This document shows, piece after piece, positions 36,793 to 49,661 of a stretch of 64,000 bases of DNA. A model generated the notes under the pieces. It was not told the origin of the DNA. It searched no databases and was given only the letters and a program-made list of their open reading frames with translations. The stretch is from Polyodon spathula. Lineage: Eukaryota; Chordata; Actinopteri; Acipenseriformes; Polyodontidae. Location: the NCBI RefSeq assembly GCF_017654505.1, contig NC_054538.1:62208178-62272177 (forward strand), read 5' to 3'. The translations under genes were made by a program, and so were the position numbers. Numbering within the stretch: position 1 is the stretch's first letter; each line of letters opens with the position of its first letter.

Positions 36793-37359
36793 GTAAATAA
36801 AACAACAATAATAATAAAAAATCGAAATGAGTGCTGCGTACACATGAAGCAGTTCATGTCTGCATGCTGCTTTTTGTTTTTTTGGTTTGTTTGTGTTTCT
36901 ATAATATATGGGGAGATTCTTGGCTCTTGGAAGTGTTACAGACGCCTGCCCATTTCATTGAGAGTGACAGCTAATGAAAAGCTTAATATTTTCTTAGTGT
37001 GGTGCAAAAGACGTGCAGCAGAATGGGCTGTGCAACAATATATTTTTTTTGAATGTTTGTTCAGTGTGGTTATTATAAATGGAAACAGACTTTTTATTGT
37101 ACACCATGAGCAGAATAGGGGTGGCTGTTTGTAACACTTCTGCAGTGGGGCTCCCATGTTTGGTCTTGTGATTTATGAATACAATTTGTTTTGTATACAA
37201 TTTTTGTTTTGCCGTCATGCTTGTCGCATGTTTTCCATTTTTTTGTTTGTATTTCCAAATTGTTGAAACCATGCTTCCCCTTCAGATGGATTGAAACAGT
37301 TAAGTGTGCTACAGATAGCCTTGGCTCCATATTGTATGACAGCGTTTGCACTGTAATTA

Positions 37360-37600
37360 AACACAGCCCCATGCCAAAGTGACATGGCTGACCTTGACTT
37401 TAAGTTGCCATTTTCGACTGGTCAGGCCAGAGTAGAGAGGGCAGTTGCTGAAGCGCAAAGCCATGCTTATCCAAAAAAGTTTAAGGGCATGTTGGAAATT
37501 TCAAAAGGTTGGTTTGACAGGAAAGGCCATTCACTTGAGCCAGCCTCCTCAGCCAAATGATAAATGCCTCTCTGTACACTCTGATGTGGTTTTGACAGAT
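37360..37600. promoter_or_regulatory. Candidate intron 2 element with ERR/NR half-site
   Basis: Unique sequence about 600 bp after exon 2. TGACCTTGA (37389-37397) is the exact complement of the extended nuclear-receptor half-site TCAAGGTCA used by ERR, SF-1 and LRH-1 proteins. Other words include CTTATCC (GATA-like) and GGCCATTC. Conservation not tested. Confidence 0.35.
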
Positions 37601-40446
37601 GTATCTTGATTTCTTTGTGGTTTACAGAACCACATCTCATCCCCATAAATGTCCACCACAGATTTTCACTTTCCTATAAAAAATACATACTGTTGTTTTT
37701 TAAGAGCAGTCAGAAATGCATGCATTTAACAGATGTTGTACCAGTTATTAGTCATTACGGTTTTTTTTTTTTTTTTTATCGTTTGCTGCGGTGGTTACAG
37801 CCAGCAGCTAAAACAAGCTTTGGGCCTCAAACTTGAAAGAAGAGAAGAAGGTTTTTTTTTGTCTTGACTAAAGTGCATGCATATGTTTAAGGGTATTGGT
37901 TTTGCATAAGTGACAAATCTAAAATTCTTGGTACTTTCTTGGTATCATTTAGATTTGTGCATGTGTTGTTTTAACCAGAGTTGCAACATTTTAAAGAAAC
38001 ATACTTGGTGCTTTAAAAAAATGTATTTTTAATCCAGACACTGATAAAAACATTTGTCTAATGTCATTAAGTTTCTCTTTGGTATTGTTCTATCTACTGT
38101 ATGACTATAAAAAGCACGCTTCCTGCAAACGTAAACACAACCAAGTACCAGGGTTCTGTTATATTTTCTTACTAATGTAAAGATTTTGCTGCCGTATTAA
38201 GTTTCTTGAAAAGTTAGTGGAGAATTTGATGTTAATTATTTTATGGCACACTTCTTTTTTTCTTTAAGACAACTGGACGCACTTAAGGAAAGCACATGGC
38301 TGATATGAAAACAGTGCATTGTGTAGAAAATGTAACAGCTTATAAAGTAAGCTCTAATCCAACTTCTCTCACAAATTTAGTTAAAAGAAATTGCCCGGAT
38401 GCCCTGTTTTAATTCAGTTAGCTTGTATTTTACCAGGTGTGGGTGCAGTTTAGGCTTGAGTGGTTTGTTAACTGTTTCTTGCGGTCTGAATAAAAACCAA
38501 TGCTAGGGAAGTAGCTGCTTGTTTTCGTAATGCTACAGCAGTAGTTTAATCAGTTAATTCATTCACATTTTATATACGTAACGGGCTCATTTTGTGATGG
38601 GATACTGTTTTAAAGATGGTCGTTTTATTTTTTTATTTTTTATGTGGTCAGGTAGTGTTTATTTAAAAATAGGAACTTTTAAAATGTTTTCCCACTGCGC
38701 AGTATGCAGAGTATTTTAAAATCGGCATTGAGATTCAAATATGTTGGATCAACCTTAAATTTACGGTTCTGCAGCAAGTAGCTTTGCATTTTACTGGTAT
38801 GATAATACAGCGACCATTTCCATGTTCAGTTGGAGATCTGAAGGTACATAACTGAATTGTAGTGTATAATTAATGACATAGAAGCTTGGCAGATGAGACT
38901 TGCAGCCTTCAGAGATACAAAGCTATGCTAAATCACCAAATATGGAGTACTACTTGGGTGATGTAACATCCTATTTACATATTGAGCAGCTCTGTTTAAA
39001 AGACACAGCACAGTACCTGTCAAACAAGAATGAAAAGCACACATTTTGCAATTTTCCCAAATAGGAGATACAGTGGTAACGCAGACTCTGCCCTGCTATA
39101 TCCCATTGTAGTAACTTTATTGTAACCCTATCACTGTTACACACATCCTTTTGAATACATTTTAATGTGGATGGCTGCAAATTTGGTGTCTGGATGTAAT
39201 GTTTTTTATTCCAAAATTAGATTAAATAGCAGCTGCATTTATTAAAAAATAAAAAATAAATAAATAAAAAAGTGCACAGTGAATAATCCCGGTATAAAAG
39301 CAAACATTTGTTTCCCTGAAAATGGTTACAAAATAGTGCACCCTTAATTGAGCAATACTTTTATATTTGCAATATTCAGTATGTCAATGAAATATGCAAG
39401 TTGTACAGTGTAGTGCAACTATAAATGTTTAAAGAATGTAAAATGCTGACGTTGCTTCTGCTGTGGCTCTCTTCGCATAGTAATAATGTTAAACTTATTT
39501 TAATTGTTGGAAACAAGACCCCTAACCTTTGCATTATTGACGACTACACACGACAAGCAGTCTAGACTGAAATAATACCCCAAATAAAAAGCAACAGACC
39601 ACCCTCTGTAATTGTGAGATTTCACCACCTGAAAAACTTCTCTAGGTAACTGAGATGAATTGGACTGGATTAAGTAGGGTGGATATCAAAGCCCTGTTCA
39701 CTGGTACATGTGATTTAGGTTTGTAATAAGTGCATGTAATAATATAAGGGTTATGTAACCTCTGAGTTAGTTTTCACACTTTTAGAGTAATTGGGCTATG
39801 CAATACAAGTGCAGAATTAAACCTCTTCAAAGTATTTATATTATGGGAAGCATGACTTCATCGTAGCTTATGTTTAAAAAAAAAAAAAAAAAAAAAAAAA
39901 ATACTAATATTTTTAGTTGTGAAATCGTGTGTGATGTTCAGCCAGAGCTATTGCAAAAATGCCAGATTTTTTACCACAAATTAATAGTATATGTTGTCTG
40001 GGTTGGACAAAGCATCTTTTTTCAATATCGTTTTCAGTGGTCGGCACCAGAGACTAGTACTTTATCATTCATGCTGACTGTTTGAGCCTGATCACAGCAG
40101 AATGGTTGTGTGCGACATTGTATTATATTGGTGGCGGGGAGGGGAACGCGTTCAAAACATTGCTGAGTCGTCAGGCAGTCTTTCACAGGACATTTACCCT
40201 TTTTAAAAGCCAAATATTTAACCAAATATATATATTTTTAGCGTGAATCTGTACATTTGATGTTGTTGCAACCTATCAGAATTCATAATTTATAGATGGT
40301 TTTTTGTATTCAAATAAATACAGTGAGGTTTTGCATTCCATCTGATGGTGCCATAATCATCATGTTTACATGTGTTTGCAGTCTGTCTTATGAATGAAGG
40401 TGGAAAGGTAGTAATATTCAAACAACCCCTAAAAATATATTAATAA

Positions 40447-40513
<67 letters not shown>
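40447..40513. repeat. (ATA)n microsatellite
   Basis: About 22 ATA units. Confidence 0.97.
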
Positions 40514-40514
<1 letters not shown>

Positions 40515-41682
40515 GTGCTTAATTCAAAAGCTTTTGTTTTTCCGTTTTTCAATAGACATAGAATGCAAATTACATTATATGCTTTGGGTACTTCTGTCTG
40601 TATTAAACGTCCTACTTACTTGCTTTTGTAGATTGTTGCAGTGGGTCTTGCATTCGTTCCAATGTGTTGCATGTATTGCAGCTCAATTTTGTCCTGGACC
40701 TCAGATAAGAGACACACCCAGAAAAATACTTTGGGTGTCGCACCTTTTTGGTCAAGTCCTGCATGGAAATGTTGTTTTGGAATGCTTGCTGCATGATCAC
40801 CTGTCTGTTTCAGTATTTCAATATTCTCAATTTCTTTGTTGTCAGACAGTTGCAGTCTTAATGGTAAGTTAAGGCAAGAGTGTTGAGAGCATTTTAAAAA
40901 ATGCAAATGGTTGTAAATTTATTCCTGTTTGCTTGTATGATAATTTTCATTTAAATTGTGTTTTGAGTACTCGGTCCTTCTGTGATAGATGAGGAAATGG
41001 TCTGAATTGTCTTAAACATTAAATAAATTGTATACTGATTTTTTTTTTTTTTTCCTTGCTTTTTACATTTTTTAATGTAAAACCGCTGTAGTCTTATGTG
41101 AACAATACAGAAACACGTGTCAAATCTTGTCATGGGTTCGATGTTGTTCGATGGTGGTGGAGGGGTGGGGGTGGAGGGGTGGGGGGTGGGAATGACCATT
41201 TCTACTTACAGATATGTTTCAGTAACATGTTAATTTTTTTTTTTTTAAAGCACCCTGTTTAGGAATGAAAAAGGAATTACAAAACTGTAATGGAAAGTGC
41301 TTGTTTTTTTTTGTAGGTGTTATGAAATATGTTTCAGTGTTTAATTTTCTTTCTATAATAACTACTACAGTATTTTTAAATGTGTAGTGCTTTTTGTCCC
41401 TAAAATAATTTTGGGACAATTAATCTACCCATTAAAAGAGCATTTTAAAAAAGATTCTGGACCCGGGTTTGATTCCTGCATTCAGTGGAATCTTTCTTTC
41501 TGAAACAAAAGCATTTAGCACTTAGCCAGCCATTGCCTGGCACCATGCCACCTCCTTACCAGAAGCCTGAACCGTTGGGTGTCTTTCGTTTTTAACCCTC
41601 CTCACAATACTCTTTTATTAAAACAAGACCAGCCAAACTGCATGACTATCACTGCAGAGCCTCGGATAAAGGGGTCTTCTCT

Positions 41683-41685
<3 letters not shown>

Positions 41686-41717
<32 letters not shown>
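41686..41717. repeat. (ATT)n microsatellite
   Basis: About 10 ATT units. Confidence 0.95.
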
Positions 41718-44274
41718 GCTTAAACCTGTAGAAATAACCGGTTCTTCAATAAATTATACATTTTTAAAACCGTTTATCGTAGAAAGCTCATACGTTTATT
41801 GCAATTTTAAGGAAGCCCACTCTTTAATTAGATGTATTCCCTTAAAGCTTTTATTACAAATCAGAGAAGTATTCCCTGTTGTAAATTAGTGTTTTGATTT
41901 GGGGTCTTGATAACCATTTTAAAATTAATAAAGCCTATTTAGATAAAATAATGCTGCCTTTGTGTAATGCGATCAAAAATGTGGCATCCAGTTTTTTTTT
42001 CAAACTTTATTTTGATAAGATATTTGATAGCATTATAAGAATCACTTACTGTTTTTTTTTTTTTTTTCACCCATTTATCCACATATTTGAACACAGATGT
42101 ACAGTATGTACTGCACATACACTGGTCTGTCATAGAACAGCTTTCAAATAATGTCAACAGTTTTATAAAACGTGCGTATAGAGTGTTTATATACTACAAA
42201 GCTTATTTATAAATCCCTGCAGATTACAGCTTGGTATTTTATAAACAGGACAAATACGACAAGTAATTCAGCTTTGTATTTTCCAATGGCTTGCTCAGAA
42301 GCTTGCAAACATGAAAGGGTTTTGGAACTTGGCATCACTGCCTCAGGACATCCCTCAATCTCTGGTGCCAAAGATACCTTGGCACAGAGAAGGTCTGAGG
42401 CGAGGGGTGGGATGTGATCGGCCCAGCTAGCAGGGAGTATGTGTCTTCATTTGCTTTAACAATGGGGAACACAGCTTCTGCACCTCGGACTGGCCCTCAG
42501 GTGTGAGCTCAGATGGGTGCATGTAAATGTCCTGTCAAACATAATGTTGGGAATATTCATGTTTTCTTCTCACTATAATAAAGCTGTGCACAGGAAGCTT
42601 GACATTCAGCCTTATGAATGATTTTTGTCAGGAGCATATGATACTCATTTCACACATGTGCAGTGCAATCTCAAGCACTTCTGTAGCTTCTACAGCCCTT
42701 TTCTATTTTCTAAATGGGGGGGTATGCATGCGTTGATTGGAAGCTGGCACACTATACTAATTGCTTCCAGCAGGTAAAACAAATCTGGGAGCTCGCTTAG
42801 TGCTCAAGCAGTTCCAATGTTTTTTAATTGGCAAATGTGTAAAAATATCAATTGTCTAGTGAACATCTCTCTTCACAAACGTTCTATTGCGTATATATAT
42901 ATAAAAAAATACAAACTAATAATATTTGCTCATTGTTTTTACAGTGCATTGAGGAAACCTGGTTTTATATTAATTTTAGAGTACCCAGTATACAAAATTA
43001 TTAGGTTATTATGTGTTTGTAGCATATTATACTTTGTTTTACCAGTCTGCGTTACTGTAGCAGTGGTGTGTGGAAGTATACATTTTCATTTTAAGCAGTT
43101 AAGTTTAACAAAGCAGGTCTTGGAGCATTTAAGAAACAAAATTATACATCCTTCAAAAGATCTGCCAACTCAGGCCTTCTCAAAGAAGACGGCTTTAGTG
43201 CGTGATTTACAACGGGGAAGGGAATATATGTATTTTTCAAAGATTATTATTATTATTAAAATTGCTGAAATAAGATTGAAAAATGCAATCAAAAGATGAT
43301 ATGGAATTATAGGATTGTAAATTTCATATTTCTGTTCTTGTAAATTTTAAATGTAATTGGAATAATGGATGTATTTGTGTAGTTGTTTAAGCGACAATTG
43401 ACATTGAAATCTATACTGATATATTTATTTGAAGCTAAAATAAATGAGATCACGTGCTGTTTCTATGTAAACTAAATCAGTTTTGTGTTAAAAGAATGGA
43501 AGTTTATTTAAGTACGTTACATTTTTGTTTTACATATTTTTACATTTTTCAAAAAACTTTGAACAATATAATAGGGTGTAGAAAATGTTATCAAGCAAAC
43601 AGAACTTTGCTGTAGCTGGTTCTATGTTCATATAACCTGTGATAACCTATGTGGGATAAATAGCCCAAGCGGTTTGTGCACATGCTTGCTGTCAGCAAGA
43701 GTAAATATAGTTGCATGTTGTGGGATAGAGTGAACTTGACATCAGGGTGAAAATTAAACTGACAGTTAAGGGAAATATTGATAACTGTTGTACAACGTCC
43801 AGAATGCAAAATGTTATTATTCTCAGACAATAGGCTGTTTAGCAAATAAATACAGAAAAGCAATTGCATAGATATTCTAGATATAGGTGTCAAAATGAAA
43901 CAAACTTGTTCGAAATAAATAGTTTTGTAGTTTGAAGTTACATAGTCCGACTTCTTTGAATTTGCATACATAACAATCAGTTTAACAACCCATTTAAGTA
44001 TTTTTTTTTTGGTTGTAATAAAGGGGTTTGTCTAAAAACATTGCAATCCAATAGAAATGTACATAAATCTTTAGAAAACTGTAGCCGACTCCTCTCTTTT
44101 GAACATCTTCATTTGAGCATCTTCAAAGTCTGTCGTTTCTGTCTGATCTTGGAGCTTTGTGACTAGGAGCACAAAAAAAAGTGGATCTCCGCCCAATTGA
44201 TTTGCTTAACAAGTCCAGTGTAGACGCACACTTGTTTTCACAATGGAGATAAGAAAAACAACCTTGTCTAAAAA

Positions 44275-44275
<1 letters not shown>

Positions 44276-44313
<38 letters not shown>
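44276..44313. repeat. (AAT)n microsatellite
   Basis: About 12 AAT units. Confidence 0.95.
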
Positions 44314-44999
44314 TCAACCACTGTCAGCGTACATTGTGCTAGAGCTTCCTCTTTTGTGTTGGCTGGAGGTCGTGGGATCAAGACTTCTATACTCTGTCAC
44401 GACTGCTTGCTGCAGCCTGGCAATAAGTTAATTACTTTATTTTTAGGAGCTTGTGGGGTAAAACGTTCCTATACAGCTGCAGCGAAAATAGATTTTGGTT
44501 ATGAGTAACAAAACATAACATTAGCCTCTTGGACAAGAAAATGAGTGGCATATTTAAGCTTAAATTGGGTTATAGTATACTGCTGTGTTTCACACCCAAA
44601 TTGTATGTATACCTTCTACCTCTGTCATAATATGTAACATACTGTAACATATTTTATATCTGTTTAAAATGTAGATGTTTATAAAGGCAATAGGTAACTT
44701 GGCTATCAATTTTAGATATTAACGCCTTTTTCTCCTCTGTGAACTACGGGTAAGCACTTTTGAAACCTGTTTATTTTCCCCTTGTTTATAACTCCTGCAG
44801 CCATTGATTCCCTACAGCATTAACATACACATTGTAAAAAGCTGTGCATTTGCAAAACTGTTTATGTACTGAAAACAACTTGACAAAGAACCCTGCATTT
44901 GCTGTAATAAACAGGCTTGAAATGGCTCAAGCCGTGTAAAGTATTACTTATTGTACCAGTAATTGTGTCTCCAGTCTTCTGTTCTTACAGACCCCTTAG

Positions 45000-45620
45000 T
45001 TAAACCCCAGGCTTTGTGTTTATCACGAAGGGAGACAGAGCGACCTCATACTTTCACATTAACAGACTTAAAGAAATCTCACAAAAAAGCCAGCACTTCC
45101 TGACTGAATCTTACTGATAATTTGCTGAAGCTCATTTGAATTTTAAGCACTTCTTTAATCTTCAAAGACTAAATTGCTTTATGAATATGCATGGTGTGAG
45201 CAGACTTTAGTTCATTGCCTAGTTGTAAATTCTAATGACCATTAGGTCCTCACAGTAATTGCCAATTGTTTTGCATTTCTGATTGGCCTATTAACATGTG
45301 CATTCGGCACACATCAGGCCAGCCTGTCAGGCTGCTGAAAGAAGTGGGGGTGAGGGGGGGGAGGAAGGTAAAATTGTTTGTATCGCTTCGATTTCTGTAT
45401 TTCGGTGCTTGGAAAATTGATGATATAAATTAAAGCAGCATTTTTCCATCTCAAGATTGAAAGTTCACCAAGAGATTTGACATATTTAATTTACATGATG
45501 ACTTTGCACTCCTTCATTAATGCAATTTGCATATGAAGCTGCTGTTAATCACTTTTGATCATGCTTTCTGCATTAGCTTTGTAGCTCCCAAGGATACACT
45601 AGTCAGAAGACAAGCAAAAG
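45000..45620. promoter_or_regulatory. Candidate intron 2 enhancer with octamer and homeodomain sites
   Basis: About 600 bp with dense developmental transcription-factor words and no coding frame. They include TATGAATATGCATGG (45180), TTCTAATGACCATTAGG, AGTAATTGCCAATTG, CTGATTGGCC (inverted CCAAT), TTCATTAATGCAATTTGCAT with a perfect octamer ATTTGCAT at 45525-45532, and GCTGTTAATCACTTTTGATC. Only a short G-rich tract (about 45343-45362) interrupts it. This texture is typical of deeply conserved vertebrate enhancers, and is the best such stretch in the window. Conservation itself is untested. Confidence 0.45.
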
Positions 45621-46459
45621 GATGGATTTGCTTCCAAGTACCTTTTAGCAACTTGAGAAATCAGAAAATGGAATTAAAGATTAAATAATGTATTGATTAA
45701 ATACTGTACAACACAGCAGGCATAAAGCCCCCGACAAAAACATTATTTAAAATGTCCTAAGTGTTTGTCGCATTAAACCTTGGAGGACTTTTGGGTCGTA
45801 TTAATAAATGCTAAAAAAACATATGCTTCTTGAATAGGTATAAATGAAAAGGCACGTCCGAATGTTAGAATCCAGGTTTGCCTGTGCTTTTAACCTTGCT
45901 TCCAAAAACAATTTAGTCAATAAACATTGAATTTTGTGTTAGTATAGAACCGATGTTTGACGACATTGTAGAAACAAATTGTTTTTCTTGCTGTATACCT
46001 TTTTAATACTGCTTTTAAACACTCTCATATAAAACACATCCTCTCTGTACTGTTCACTGAGTTCTGCTGGTGGGCAATATTTATGTTACAAAAATTCAGA
46101 TAATAAGAATGCAAGTTTCCAATGGAAAGCATATTGTAGTTTCCACAAGGGTAATTTCCAGTGCTGTATGTTTTTATGTACACCAGCATCTGCAAAGTGC
46201 TTGAAGGGAATGTTGAAACCCACGTTGTGATGAAAAGGAATTATTAATGACTGAAAAATAAGTTGTGTTGAAAAATGTTCTGTATTAGAAATGTTAGGAG
46301 AGTGAGAGCCCGCCTCCAAGGGACCCACTTGCCCCTTGTCTAGGACTCGAAATCATAGCCAGGGTTTAGGCACGCTTCAAAGTTGTTAATATTCAGCTGG
46401 GAAACAGTATCCAGAACACAAATAAATTATTAAGTGCATGAACTTTTTAGGCAGTAAGA

Positions 46460-46680
46460 TAAACTGATGGGGTCCATCTGTGAGATCCAGGGTCTTTTTA
46501 TTTGTGAGAGTCGAATGATTCTGCCCTCTGTGACTTCATAGCCTTTGGTCTCTGGCCAAGTGCATGCATAATTGATTCCACACGCGCTATCATTTTCTTG
46601 ATGTAATTGCTTTAGTAAGATATGATGAAATCTAATGGATAATTTATCGTTTGAAAATGGGTAAAGAAACAGTAAATGTC
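46460..46680. promoter_or_regulatory. Candidate intron 2 regulatory element
   Basis: Unique sequence with GTGCATGCATAATTGATTCC and TTGATGTAATTGCTTTAG, i.e. POU/homeodomain-type words. No repeat signature or exon. Confidence 0.3.
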
Positions 46681-47769
46681 CATGGATTCTTGATGATCAG
46701 TTTTTATAATGAAGTGTTAGTGAAAACTGCGAGTGGTAGCTATAGTATTCCATAGTGCGTGCCAGCTTGGAGTTTGAGGGATTATCTTTGTTAGCAGTTG
46801 ATTAGCTGGCTCCCACCGTGATTAGATAAACCACACAACTTGCTCCCCCCCCCCCCCCGGAAACAGAAGACTTCTGAATCAACATAAAAGAAGTGCAGAG
46901 GTAGAAACACTGCAAAACGCTTTCAGATAATACCCGTGTTAGCTGTGGCCTGATTTGTAAGAAGTCATACTTGTGAGCAGTTTCATACAGTACTAGTCTT
47001 TGATAAGGAAAAGCAATTGAGCTGCATAAAAGAATGTTGACATTTTTTTTTTTAATAGCCACATATTCTAGTAGAATTCGGTGACAAAAATACAAGCATT
47101 CCCTAAGTTATTGCTGCTGTTTCTTTTTGGTTACAACACCTTCAGTTGCTTTCTTGACAACATTATGTAAATGCAAATAGTTTGATTTCCGATTGTCTCC
47201 TTTTTTTTATTTTGAAGTGTGATACAAAAGGGAGATTTTTTTAGAATGTACACGGTATTTCCATTTAAAAAAATAAGGAGCTGGGTTATTGGATGATGGT
47301 GAGGTTCAGCAATGTTTAGTTTTAGAGCAAGGTTTATTTATGTTCCAAACAGGAAATTGTTTCTGTAAGTTAAAGCGTTGAATAATAGAGCAGTATACAA
47401 TGTGTGGTGATGCCAGGTAAATACTGGCACAGTAGCCCCCCCCCCAAAAAAAAAAAACCTGGCCTGTTTAGTGCTATCAGAGCTGTAAAGCAAGACGTAA
47501 AGTATTGTGTGCTGGGCTCGTTATGTAAACTGAGTTTTTAAGGGTTTTGTTTTCGAAAAAGAAATGGATGAGCTATTTAAGAAATGCTTTTTATGTTCGT
47601 ATTACTTTCAGAAGATGAGAGAGACTAGAAAGCATGCAGTAGGTGACAAACTGTAATGGCTATTGTTTGTATCTTTCATAAGGATACTATGTGATTTGTA
47701 ATAATATGTTATTATTATTATTATTATTAAAGCCAGAATGGTATCATTGAATACAATTCAGATGCTAAA

Positions 47770-48265
47770 AAATTGTGCTTCTGTGTCAACCAAGATGGCG
47801 GCCTGACGCATTTTTTTTTTAAAAACCTTTCAAAATTTTCTTCTTGGGAACTGGTGAAGTGATTGATCTGAAACTTGGCATATATCATCAACAGCCAAAC
47901 CTGCTTCAAGTTTGTCAAGTATAAATTACTGCGATAAATTAATATAAAAATGTCTGCCACCAAATTCGCTGAAACATGGTTTGAAAACCATTTACCCAAC
48001 TAATTCTGATGTTGGTAAGCATCATCCTGGGGTCAGTAGAATTCAAATGGGGCACAATGGTGTTCTTTTGTAAAACAAGATGGCCACCAGACCTACATTT
48101 TCTTCTTAAATTTAAAACCGCTTCAGGTGAAAAACGGTTTATTTGATTAACTCCAAAGTTGACAAGCATCATCCCTGTGTCAATACAGTTGACTTTCAGA
48201 AATTGTGTTTGTGAATAAACCAATGTGGCTACCTGCCGCATTTCTTTAAAAACTTTTCAAAATCT
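47770..48265 (+). repeat. Diverged minisatellite, about 145-bp units
   Basis: Four related units are anchored on AAGATGGCGGCC (about 47790), ATGTCTGCCACC (47949), AAGATGGCCACC (48077) and AATGTGGCTACC (48222). Each is followed by a T/A-rich stretch, a TTTCAAAATTTTC or TTTCTTCTTAAA-like block and, in two units, AAGCATCATCC. It abuts the next array directly. Confidence 0.7.
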
Positions 48266-48269
48266 TCAG

Positions 48270-48840
48270 TCAAATGTAAAACTAGCTTATAACTCGTACA
48301 GAGTGCAGATGTTACTGTGTAACACATATAGGAACCCATATATAATCTATTCAAAAATTGTCTTGGCAGTGACCTTTGACCTTTCAAAGTCAAATGCAAA
48401 ATTGGCTTATAAGAAGTGCAGATAGTCATGGTTATTATGGAACACATATAGGAAACCACATGTGCTCTATCCAAAAATGACATTGCCTGCGACCTTTGAC
48501 CTCTCCTTGAGTTAAAATGTAAAACTAGCTTATAACTCCTTACAGAGTGTACATAGGTTAATGGTTACTATGGAACACAGATACATAACCCATATATATG
48601 CTGTCCAAAAATCACCTTGCCTGTGACTTGTGACCCCTCTAAGTTCAAATGTAAAGTTAGCGTATAACTCCTTACAGTGCACATAGGGTTATGGTTAATT
48701 TACAACATATTTAGGAACCCATATATGCTCTATTCAGAAATTGCCTTGATTGTGACCTTTGACCTTTCCTTAAAGTTAAATGTAAAACTAGCTTATAACC
48801 CCTTACAGTGTGCTCATAGGGTCATGGTTACTATGGTGTT
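48270..48840 (+). repeat. 127-bp tandem array with DR1 nuclear-receptor sites
   Basis: About 4.5 units of 121-132 bp share AAACTAGCTTATAACTC, GTGCATAGGGTTATGGTTAC-like, CACATATAGGAACCCATATA and TATCCAAAAATTGCC blocks, each ending in a DR1-type motif. The motif is exact (TGACCTTTGACCT, complement of AGGTCAAAGGTCA) at 48370-48382 and 48751-48763. It has one change at 48490 and is decayed at about 48623. It looks like a repetitive-element-derived array. Any receptor binding is inference. Confidence 0.8.
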
Positions 48841-48932
48841 ATAAAATATCGTTAGCGGACACTTGTGCTACTTCTTGCCAAAATTTCCAACTGGTACTGA
48901 ACCCGGAAGCTGTAAAACTGCCTGGCAGTTCT

Positions 48933-48934
<2 letters not shown>

Positions 48935-48971
<37 letters not shown>
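48935..48971. repeat. (ATT)n microsatellite
   Basis: About 12 ATT units. Confidence 0.95.
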
Positions 48972-49587
48972 GTATTATACAGCTGTCCTACGTGCTAAAG
49001 TACTTAATGTTTTCTTTTCTATTTTAAATGAATGTTTTTTTTTTTGTTTTTTTTTAATTTCCTTTGTATGTAAGTGTGTACACGTACAATGCACATTAGT
49101 ATAAAATCTAAAACATAAGTAACGCTGAAAGGTGGATCCAGGGTTTTCTGCATTTAAAGCCAGCCACGTTTCATTCTCCCTGAAAGAGTCAGCAAAACGT
49201 AAGTGTTTGCAGAAGTGGACAGAGCTTTGGCTTTATTTCTTGGTTCACTTTCTAAGCTTGCCATTCCAAGAGCTTGTCTCGACCAGGAGAGGCTTATGCA
49301 GAGCGGTCAAGCACATCTGCTTCTGAGAAGGTGGTAAAGAAAAGGGGTTAGCAGCGCTAGGGCAACAGCACAAAGGGAAAATTGTGCATTGGAACCATTA
49401 GTTCCTTTTTAGCCTCAGTGTGGCCAGACTGGCTGAGCAGACAGAATGATAGATTGCTTTGTTAAGGGTCCCAGGGTGTGCCCTGAACTTGAAGCACTTT
49501 GTTTATCTTGAATAGAAAGGGAAAGGCACGGGAATAATCTGTCTAGTTTTTCGAAGCTTGAGAGAGGTGGAACGACAGAGCAGACAA

Positions 49588-49661
49588 GGGGAAGGGGGAA
49601 AGGGGAAGGGGGGGGTTGGGGGGGGGGGGGGGGGGGGGGGGTGGGGGGGTGGGGCGAGGGT
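49588..49661 (+). repeat. G-rich tract, quadruplex-prone
   Basis: Interrupted G-runs of 3-5 lead into a run of more than 20 G with single T interruptions, all on the bcl11a sense strand. It could form G-quadruplexes in DNA or in the intron RNA. Assembly errors are common in such tracts. Confidence 0.9.

Noticed and set aside
42817..43299. 160-codon open frame in intron 2
   Set aside because: AT-rich Ile/Lys/Phe-biased translation, no domain, no splice or promoter context.
43591..43971. 126-codon minus-strand open frame
   Set aside because: No recognisable motif; composition expected from AT-rich non-coding DNA.
48270..48840. CRISPR-like spaced repeats
   Set aside because: Long diverged tandem units without unique spacers; this is a eukaryotic minisatellite.
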